Part shown: positions 6,024 to 10,415 of the stretch, one piece after another
How positions within the stretch are numbered: the stretch's first letter is position 1
Layout of the letters: each line of letters opens with the position of its first letter
Assembly (NCBI GenBank): GCA_018066165.1
Contig: JAGHRX010000086.1
Location: 1 to 10,415 of the forward strand
Length of the DNA stretch: 10,415 bases
Origin: UBA1723 sp018066165
GTDB taxonomy: Bacteria > Bacteroidota > Bacteroidia > Bacteroidales > Paludibacteraceae
Direction: 5' to 3'
Notes under the pieces: model-generated
What the model saw: the letters and a program-made list of their open reading frames with translations, nothing else
What the model was told of the DNA's origin: nothing
Database searches by the model: none
Translations under genes and position numbers: made by a program

Positions 6024-6065
6024 AGAAAGGATAATATTAGAATTATAAACTAAACAATTGAAAAT

Positions 6066-6287
6066 ATGCCAATATTTCAAATAACCACGAAGCACAGAAA
6101 GAGTGTCAATGGCATTCTGATTGAACCAGGAATGACGGTTCAGGTAGTATCCCAGAGTTTTGGTAATCCTGTTTGTACTAATGGTGGACAGCCAGTAGTA
6201 GATGCGTTTATGCGCATTTACGGTATAGACATCAAGAAAGCAGGATGTTTGAATATGGCGGATTTGGAAGTTGTGAAGGTAGGGTAA
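6066..6287 (+). CDS. Small conserved Bacteroidota protein (possibly DUF6140)
   Basis: The 73-aa protein starts MPIFQITTKHRKSVNG and continues with a GMTVQVVSQSF segment, an NGGQPVV loop and a C-terminal IYGIDIKKAG element. This reminds me of a short Bacteroidota family filed as DUF6140, recalled from memory and not checked. It looks like a compact beta-rich domain, with no signal peptide or membrane helix and no known activity. It is the first gene after the structured leader and the first of six genes running to 9224, 25 bases before the next start. First place in the operon is compatible with a regulator or accessory role, but this is only positional inference. Confidence 0.8.
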   Translation: MPIFQITTKHRKSVNGILIEPGMTVQVVSQSFGNPVCTNGGQPVVDAFMRIYGIDIKKAGCLNMADLEVVKVG

Positions 6288-6312
6288 AAATGTAAATTTA
6301 AATTTAAGAGAT

Positions 6313-6720
6313 ATGATAAAAGAAATTTTGTTAGGAGCTGCAGAATTAGGCCCTAAAGTCATTTCTTGGCTAGAATTAGCAGCAAAAAACGTTGATGAGT
6401 TTCTAATTTCTATGGATAACATCTTTCCTGACAGTAATCATTCATATGAAGTTGTTGAAGAGACTGTCTCTAAAGATATTTTTTTTGATTACGTACGCAA
6501 GTTTGCTGTTCCTGAAGCAACGGGTATGGCTGTAATCTACAAGAATGAGGGAGATAATCAAATTTTCTATTTTGCTTCGGTAAAAGACAAAGAATTAATT
6601 GATGAAAAATCAAACAAATTTGGAGCAATTAAAGCTACAGATGGAGTAAAAAAGGAGGTGAAAGAGTTATTTTCGTCTGCATTGGAAACAGAATTTGGCA
6701 AACTACTAATTATAAGATAA
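6313..6720 (+). CDS. 135-aa protein of unknown function with amphipathic N-terminus
   Basis: The first 35 residues (MIKEILLGAAELGPKVISWL...) would form an amphipathic helix with a strongly apolar face. The rest (about residues 45-135) alternates strands and helices and ends in the hydrophobic KLLIIR. No catalytic motif, signal peptide or true transmembrane segment is apparent, and I recognise no family. It sits between the 73-aa gene and the paralogue pair, four bases ahead of the next ATG, which supports a single transcript. The helix suggests peripheral membrane contact, a feature shared by most proteins of this operon (inference). The gene is noticeably A+T rich, like its neighbours up to 7804. 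Confidence 0.75.
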   Translation: MIKEILLGAAELGPKVISWLELAAKNVDEFLISMDNIFPDSNHSYEVVEETVSKDIFFDYVRKFAVPEATGMAVIYKNEGDNQIFYFASVKDKELIDEKSNKFGAIKATDGVKKEVKELFSSALETEFGKLLIIR

Positions 6721-6724
6721 TATT

Positions 6725-7072
6725 ATGGGTATTTGGGAAGCAATAAAAGGTTTTTTCCACGATGCGTGGAATGCATTTAAGAGAATCCTAGTAGCAATAA
6801 TTGATTTTTTTACTCATATTGCCGGTTATTTTCGAGATTTATTAACTCGAGGAGAAATACAACAAGGTCGAGACACTCCTTTCATTATTGAAAATAAAAA
6901 GCTAAAGAAAATGATACATGAAGCACCTGAAATTAATGCAGGAATTTTTCAAGCAACGTACAACGAGGAAACAGAAGAAGTTGAGAATGTACGTGCCGTA
7001 GAGGGACAGTTGGATGACAAAACAAAAAACGCGTTATCCAAGTCAAAGAATGGAATCGTAACATTAAGTTGA
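6725..7072 (+). CDS. Paralogue A: aromatic amphipathic helix plus conserved C-terminal domain
   Basis: The 115-aa product has two parts. Residues 1-40 (MGIWEAIKGFFHDAWNAFKR...) are rich in Trp, Phe and Ile and should form membrane-active amphipathic or hydrophobic helices. Residues 37-115 are homologous to the same region of the next gene product. They share YF-[RK]-DLL, a KGxDTPFI-like turn (GRDTPFI here), the block YNEETEEV followed by NV, and the final nine residues SKNGIVTLS. I know no family for this domain. Its TGA is six bases before the ATG of paralogue B, so the two come from tandem duplication with replaced N-termini. The likely site of action is the inner face of the membrane (inference). 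Confidence 0.8.
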   Translation: MGIWEAIKGFFHDAWNAFKRILVAIIDFFTHIAGYFRDLLTRGEIQQGRDTPFIIENKKLKKMIHEAPEINAGIFQATYNEETEEVENVRAVEGQLDDKTKNALSKSKNGIVTLS

Positions 7073-7077
7073 TTACT

Positions 7078-7491
7078 ATGATAATAGAAACATTAAGTAT
7101 AACTGCAATCGTCGCGGCATTAGTATTTTACTTCAATAGAAGTAAACAAACTAATAAAACAGGAATTAAACTTGACAAGATTACTTCTACTGAAAAAATG
7201 GAGGTAGAAACTTTAGATATGTCAGTTGTTGTTTCTTACTTTAAGGACCTTTTAAATAAAGGAGAATTGAGAAAAGGGAAAGATACTCCATTTATTTTAA
7301 CTAATGACACGTTTAGACAGATTGTAAAAGAGCCTATGATAGATTTGGCACATCAATCTCTCATTATGGCTTCGTACAATGAAGAAACAGAGGAAGTGCA
7401 AAACGTCACAGTGGTTGAGTATAAAACATTGGGAGAAAGTCTAAAAAAAGTATTTTCTCAGTCAAAGAATGGAATTGTCACACTAAGTTAA
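7078..7491 (+). CDS. Paralogue B: transmembrane anchor plus the same C-terminal domain
   Basis: With ATG 7078 the product has 137 residues: an N-terminal transmembrane helix (IIETLSITAIVAALVFYF, about residues 2-19), a basic stop (NRSKQ) and a linker to about residue 50. A C-terminal domain homologous to paralogue A follows, with YFKDLL, GKDTPFI, YNEETEEV and the identical tail SKNGIVTLS. The basic residues after the helix favour a cytoplasmic domain. A TTG at 7069 would add three residues and overlap the upstream TGA. ATG is preferred because nothing else supports TTG. Two copies of one domain, each with a different way of reaching the membrane, suggest partners or subunits of one complex. 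The function is unknown. Confidence 0.8.
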   Translation: MIIETLSITAIVAALVFYFNRSKQTNKTGIKLDKITSTEKMEVETLDMSVVVSYFKDLLNKGELRKGKDTPFILTNDTFRQIVKEPMIDLAHQSLIMASYNEETEEVQNVTVVEYKTLGESLKKVFSQSKNGIVTLS

Positions 7492-7498
7492 TATTGTT

Positions 7499-7804
7499 AT
7501 GCTATTAGGATTATTAGGATTTATAGGAACTGTTGCTACAGGAGCATTGGGTGGTGCTGCTGTAGGTGCTTTAGCAGGAGCCTTTTTTGATTGGTTAGAC
7601 GAGCAATCTCTAGCAGATGAGATTTCTGACAATTATGATAATGTCACGAGATTTAAGATCGATAAAAAAAGATTCCACAATGGCAGTTATCATATGGATA
7701 TTGGATTATTTGAAAAAAGGAAAAAGGTTGGAAAAATAGAAGATCTTCAAGCAAAAGAAGTGAGCAAGTCTCTTTATCAAGGAAAAGTGGTCTATATTGA
7801 TTAA
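7499..7804 (+). CDS. Glycine-zipper membrane protein
   Basis: The 101-aa product opens with a hydrophobic, small-residue segment (residues 2-30) containing an uninterrupted glycine zipper: G15-x3-G19-x3-G23-x3-G27, flanked by further Gly and Ala. Such zippers pack transmembrane helices tightly and are common in oligomeric membrane or pore-forming proteins. The segment ends at FFDWLDEQS. The remainder (about 33-101) is a charged soluble domain, probably cytoplasmic, ending VVYID. No family is recognised beyond this. The ATG is seven bases after the stop of paralogue B and the stop is four bases before the ATPase start, so it is tightly embedded in the operon. It is a candidate for the membrane component handled by the ATPase (inference). 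Confidence 0.8.
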   Translation: MLLGLLGFIGTVATGALGGAAVGALAGAFFDWLDEQSLADEISDNYDNVTRFKIDKKRFHNGSYHMDIGLFEKRKKVGKIEDLQAKEVSKSLYQGKVVYID

Positions 7805-7808
7805 GCAA

Positions 7809-9224
7809 ATGGTGAAGTACGAGGTAGAATTATCGACAAACAACAAAGATTTTTTTGGGGAGTTTGAAGATGAATTGGAGTTATTTCTTTCTAAGTTGGT
7901 TTGCGAAAATCGGTTTTCTAACTTAAAGGTTAAGTTTCCATTAAGAATATCCAAACCAACAATAAATGACAATATATTTTCATTAGTCAGCAATGCATCA
8001 CTTGAGATTAATGGAAGTTATGATTTTCATACAGAGGTGTCGTTATTTTTAGATAGAAAAAAGGCTGATTTTTTGCAGCATCTTGAAGGAAATCTTTTTA
8101 TTGTTCAATTGACATTTTCCAATCAAGTCAAACCAATTAGTGATGAAACTATAAATGTAGAAGAAAATTCATCTCCATTTGTAGCAAGGGATCCTATTTA
8201 TACTATCGACCAAATGATCCTCCCAGATGATTTGTTGACAGAGATGCATTCTGCAATTAATGCTGTCAAGTATCAGAAACTAATCTATCATGATTGGGGT
8301 TTTGTGGAGGTTGATCCTGTGCCGAAGTGTGTGTTGAATTTTTATGGACCTCCTGGAACAGGAAAGACAATGGCTGCACATGCGTTGGCTGCATCGATCG
8401 GCAAGAAGATCATGGAAGCAAACTATGGCGACATCGAATCAAAGTTTGTAGGGGATGCTCCGAAGAATATGAAAAAAGTTTTTGAGCGTGCCAAAGAAGA
8501 AGATTGTGTGCTGTTTTTCGATGAAGCGGACTCCGTGATGGGAAAGCGAATGAGCAACGCCAGTAATGGGGCAGAGCAGGCTATCAATTCATTGAGAAGC
8601 GAGACATTGAAACATTTGGAACAATATGATGGTGTAGTGATTATGGCAACAAACCTAATCACTACTTTTGACCCAGCATTTAAGAGTCGAATTCTTAAGA
8701 GTTTGAAATTTGAGTTGCCGAATAAAGAGGCTCGAATGGAGATGATTAAGAAGAAGATTCCGTCGAAAATGCCGATAAACAATCCTCTAACTGATGAACA
8801 ATTCTCAGAATTGGCAGATATATCCGACGGTATGTCAGGAAGAGAGATCAAGAACTGTTTTATAAATATGGCTCAGCGTAAAGCTAATGATTGTGGTGAA
8901 GAAGCTATTTTTGAGTTCAATGATTTCAAATCTGCATTCATTCGACAGAAAGATATGATTGAAAAACTTAAGAGAGAGGAGAAAATAGAAAAAGAAGAGA
9001 AAATACTCAATGCTCTAAAAAAGAAGACTCCAGAAGAAGCGAAAGGAAGAATACAATCATTGCTTGAAGATTTGACTGTCGAAGAAAGAAAAGATGTAAT
9101 GGATCATGTAAATTCTAAACTTGCTGAGATTGACAAGATGCGTGCTGAGTCGATAAAAGAACAAAATTCTGAGACTGAAAGAGAAAACAATTCTTGTGGC
9201 CAGAGAGTTGAAACTGATAAATAG
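7809..9224 (+). CDS. Classical-type AAA+ ATPase (SpoVK/Vps4-like)
   Basis: This 471-aa protein (from ATG 7809) has three parts. Residues 1-125 are a beta-rich N-terminal domain I do not recognise, probably for substrate or partner binding. The AAA+ core spans about 130-380, with Walker A GPPGTGKT (180-187), a pore-loop-like KFVGDAP (212-218), Walker B VLFFDEAD (234-241), sensor 1 MATN (Asn282), a probable arginine finger in DPAFKSR (Arg294) and GMSGREIK in the lid (341-348). A highly charged coiled-coil tail occupies 380-471. There is no protease domain, signal or membrane helix, so it is a cytosolic ring motor that would unfold or extract proteins. A TTG at 7797 would overlap the upstream gene, but ATG 7809 is preferred. 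It is the last gene of the operon, closed by a strong terminator, which places the small membrane proteins as likely partners or substrates. Confidence 0.92.
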   Translation: MVKYEVELSTNNKDFFGEFEDELELFLSKLVCENRFSNLKVKFPLRISKPTINDNIFSLVSNASLEINGSYDFHTEVSLFLDRKKADFLQHLEGNLFIVQLTFSNQVKPISDETINVEENSSPFVARDPIYTIDQMILPDDLLTEMHSAINAVKYQKLIYHDWGFVEVDPVPKCVLNFYGPPGTGKTMAAHALAASIGKKIMEANYGDIESKFVGDAPKNMKKVFERAKEEDCVLFFDEADSVMGKRMSNASNGAEQAINSLRSETLKHLEQYDGVVIMATNLITTFDPAFKSRILKSLKFELPNKEARMEMIKKKIPSKMPINNPLTDEQFSELADISDGMSGREIKNCFINMAQRKANDCGEEAIFEFNDFKSAFIRQKDMIEKLKREEKIEKEEKILNALKKKTPEEAKGRIQSLLEDLTVEERKDVMDHVNSKLAEIDKMRAESIKEQNSETERENNSCGQRVETDK

Positions 9225-9247
9225 ACTAATATTCTTTAATTATTTGC

Positions 9248-9280
9248 ACCAGCACAATTATTTTCGATTGTGCTGGTTTT
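9248..9280 (+). terminator. Terminator of the AAA+ operon
   Basis: An 11-bp perfect stem, ACCAGCACAAT (9248-9258) with ATTGTGCTGGT (9267-9277), has an eight-base loop and ends in TTTT, 24 bases after the ATPase stop. It separates the operon from the second LRAT gene, which must be read by leak-through or from a promoter I cannot see. Confidence 0.9.
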
Positions 9281-9293
9281 AATTTCCAATCTT

Positions 9294-9779
9294 ATGACTA
9301 ACTCCTTTCTTCCAGGTTCCATTATCCGTGCTTTTCGTGGATTCTATTTCCACTACGGTGTTTACGTGGGGGACAATAGGGTAGTGCATTTTTGTTCAAC
9401 AACCAGAAATGAACTAGATGCTGCGTCTGCTGATATAGTGGAGACGTCTCTGTCGGAATTTTCTAAAGGGGATCTTGTGCTAGAGGATACGCAGGAGAAA
9501 TCGTTGTTTGATAGGGAAGAGATAGTCCGACGAGCACGGAAGTCTATTGGCACAAAACTCGGCACTTACAATCTGCTTAGCAATAATTGTGAGCATTTCG
9601 CTAATTGGTGCAGATGCGACAAATTAGTGTCGCATCAGAGGATTTTTGTAGATCGTGTCGTCGACGAGATATTCCCTGATGGAAGTCTTGTTCGAGATTT
9701 GAAGAATATTGCATTTACTCTCTTCCAGCAGGATAAGAGGGAGGTTCAGTCATTCTATAACAATCAATTACCCAAATAA
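9294..9779 (+). CDS. LRAT-domain (NlpC/P60-like) protein, copy 2
   Basis: From ATG 9294 the protein has 161 residues and the same fold as the gene at 5154. Catalytic His20 is in HYGVYVG, His32 in VVHF and Cys99 in NNCEHFANWC. The frame is open back to GTG 9270, but that codon lies inside the terminator hairpin of the ATPase operon. ATG 9294 also aligns with the N-terminus of copy 1 and is the better start. The catalytic core is almost identical to copy 1, while the stretch after DIVETSL (about residues 54-72) and the C-terminal tail (from about residue 110) diverge. This suggests shared chemistry with different partners or targets. Its TAA overlaps the ATG of the next gene by one base (TAATG), so the two are translationally coupled. 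Confidence 0.9.
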   Translation: MTNSFLPGSIIRAFRGFYFHYGVYVGDNRVVHFCSTTRNELDAASADIVETSLSEFSKGDLVLEDTQEKSLFDREEIVRRARKSIGTKLGTYNLLSNNCEHFANWCRCDKLVSHQRIFVDRVVDEIFPDGSLVRDLKNIAFTLFQQDKREVQSFYNNQLPK

Positions 9780-9831
9780 TGCAATCCGCCACTCTCGAAT
9801 TTCCACATTCAGCCCGCACCGTCTATACGGC
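9779..9831 (+). repeat. 53-bp direct repeat, intact copy
   Basis: The 5' end of the 134-aa gene is repeated at 10282-10334, offset by 503 bases, with 50 of 53 bases identical. Similarity begins exactly at the start codon and stops sharply after codon 18. Confidence 0.85.
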
Positions 9832-10183
9832 AATAGAGAGGCTTTTCAGTAAGCAGACGGGATTTTCTTCCGTCGACTGCAATGACGATTTGTTCGTCGT
9901 TGAGGCTCGTCATGGGGCATGGATTTCTCCTTTCTCTGAGAATGTCAAGATGAAGGTTGTGGCGACTGGAACGCAGTCTTCGAAGGTTGTTGTTGAATCG
10001 TCGTCGAGATCGATCCTTAATTTGCTTAATTTCGGGGCTAATAAGGATAACGTTTCTAATCTGAGCGATTACATTAATAATGAGGTTTATAAACTTTGTC
10101 AGCCAGGCGAAATCCCAATGGTGAATCAAGACGTTGACCATTCCACGATTAGGTTTAAGTCGCCAGAGATAAAATTCAAGTAA
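9779..10183 (+). CDS. 134-aa beta-rich protein coupled to LRAT copy 2
   Basis: The product starts MQSATLEFPHSARTVYTAIE. It shows alternating polar and apolar strands through residues 5-80, including VKMKVVATG and SKVVVESSS, then a helical GANKDNVSNLSDYIN segment. This order of strands followed by a helix after a Gly-Ala-Asn turn loosely recalls DUF1499-like or START-like proteins, but I cannot confirm a family. No signal peptide or membrane segment is seen. Coupling by TAATG to the LRAT gene implies that the two are made together and may act as a pair. A terminator follows at 10212-10276. The first 53 bases of this gene recur at 10282-10334, after the terminator, as a broken copy. Confidence 0.78.
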   Translation: MQSATLEFPHSARTVYTAIERLFSKQTGFSSVDCNDDLFVVEARHGAWISPFSENVKMKVVATGTQSSKVVVESSSRSILNLLNFGANKDNVSNLSDYINNEVYKLCQPGEIPMVNQDVDHSTIRFKSPEIKFK

Positions 10184-10186
10184 TAA

Positions 10187-10202
10187 TCCTTATTATTAAG
10201 GA
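10187..10202 (+). promoter_or_regulatory. Small hairpin able to compete with the terminator
   Basis: TCCTTA (10187-10192) and TAAGGA (10197-10202) pair around a TTAT loop. The same six-base words recur in the terminator stem downstream (ATCCTTAA 10222-10229, TTAAGGAT 10248-10255), so TAAGGA here could instead pair with 10223-10228 and disturb the terminator. This is an attenuator-like layout. Confidence 0.45.
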
Positions 10203-10211
10203 CGGAAAATG

Positions 10212-10276
10212 GCGATAGCGTATCCTTAAGTGAGCTGATTTGTATGGTTAAGGATGATCTATCGCTTCTTTTTTTT
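10212..10276 (+). terminator. Long two-part terminator after the 134-aa gene
   Basis: GCGATAG (10212-10218) pairs with CTATCGC (10259-10265). After a 3x3 internal loop, ATCCTTAA (10222-10229) pairs with TTAAGGAT (10248-10255) around an 18-base loop. A T-rich tail (10266-10276) follows at once. Confidence 0.82.
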
Positions 10277-10281
10277 ATCCT

Positions 10282-10374
10282 ATACAATCCGCCACTCTCG
10301 AATTTCCACATTCAGCCCGTACCGTCTACACGGCGGTTGGTGTTTTTTATTTGAGACATTGTTCGAATTACTAA
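10282..10374 (+). pseudogene. Truncated copy of the start of the 134-aa gene
   Basis: Bases 10282-10334 repeat 9779-9831 with 50 of 53 identical. The differences are ATG to ATA at the start codon and two third-position changes that keep Arg13 and Tyr16. The frame therefore still reads QSATLEFPHSARTVYTA from its second codon, but it has no usable ATG. After Ala18 all similarity ends and the frame runs through 12 unrelated codons to TAA at 10372-10374. It is a fragment of a second member of this gene family, cut off by recombination or deletion, not a functional gene as it stands. Confidence 0.8.
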
Positions 10375-10415
10375 TATGTATAAATTATAATCTGCTAAAA
10401 CTGAATGATTTAGTA

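Larger units (their letters stand above)
5625..6065 (+). other. 440-bp regulatory leader region without a gene
   Basis: From left to right this stretch holds an A/T-rich gap, a promoter within a 27-bp palindrome (5682-5717) and two small hairpins: TCCTTG/CAAGGA at 5718-5735, and TTCaCCATC/GATGGcGAA at 5738-5766, the latter ending in a three-codon ATG-GCG-AAA-TAA mini-frame. A long branched inverted repeat (5805-5980) and a hairpin shaped as a minus-strand terminator (5991-6023) follow. The operon starting at 6066 comes next. A GTG-started 67-codon frame (5789-5992) crosses the inverted repeat and is judged non-coding. Confidence 0.7.

Noticed and set aside
5937..6422. 161-codon minus-strand frame
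   Set aside because: It lies antisense to the leader, the 73-aa gene and part of the 135-aa gene. The plus-strand genes have better protein character and operon spacing.
8423..8851. 142-codon minus-strand frame within the ATPase gene
   Set aside because: It is wholly antisense to the AAA+ core with its clear Walker and sensor motifs, so it is a shadow frame.
9809..10141. 110-codon minus-strand frame opposite the 134-aa gene
   Set aside because: The plus-strand gene is coupled to LRAT copy 2, and its duplicated start differs by synonymous changes, supporting the plus strand as coding.

Overview
The window looks like chromosomal DNA from a member of the Bacteroidota (probably Bacteroidales). 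It is A+T rich. Several intergenic regions carry the phylum's promoter pattern (TTG, 19-20 bases, TAnnTTTG), and most starts lack a strong Shine-Dalgarno. The first gene is a conserved coiled-coil/zinc-ribbon protein. What follows is mostly poorly characterised accessory material, and the genus cannot be told from the sequence.

Layout. (1) 1-1660: the zinc-ribbon gene with its terminator, then an exported protein of unknown function, closed by a hairpin that also ends the gene coming from the other side. (2) 1655-3130, minus strand: a 491-aa protein of unknown function with its own promoter. (3) 3352-4083: a divergent operon of an unlisted 54-aa protein translationally coupled (ATGA) to a retropepsin-like aspartic protease. 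(4) 4267-5063: an uncertain small ORF, a 142-aa unknown protein and an unlisted 56-aa zinc-ribbon peptide. (5) 5154-5624: an LRAT-domain (NlpC/P60-like) protein. (6) 5625-6065: a 440-base gene-free stretch with a strong promoter embedded in a 27-bp palindrome, followed by a leader that folds into a long branched structure. (7) 6066-9224: six co-directional genes: a 73-aa conserved small protein, a 135-aa unknown, two paralogues with different membrane anchors but the same C-terminal tail, a glycine-zipper membrane protein and a classical-type AAA+ ATPase. They end at a perfect 11-bp terminator hairpin. (8) 9294-10276: a second LRAT protein overlapping by one base a 134-aa unknown, then a complex terminator. 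After it comes a truncated copy of the start of the 134-aa gene, with ATG changed to ATA.

How the genes may work together (inference). The 6066-9224 operon reads as one unit: several small proteins with membrane-facing N-termini plus an AAA+ motor able to remodel or extract them. It is flanked by two LRAT enzymes, a fold that acts on acyl groups of lipids or proteins. A palindromic operator and a structured leader suggest tight control. This is a plausible uncharacterised membrane-targeting system, perhaps for defence, stress or conflict, but nothing in the sequence proves that role. No CRISPR array, tRNA, rRNA, transposase or integrase was seen.
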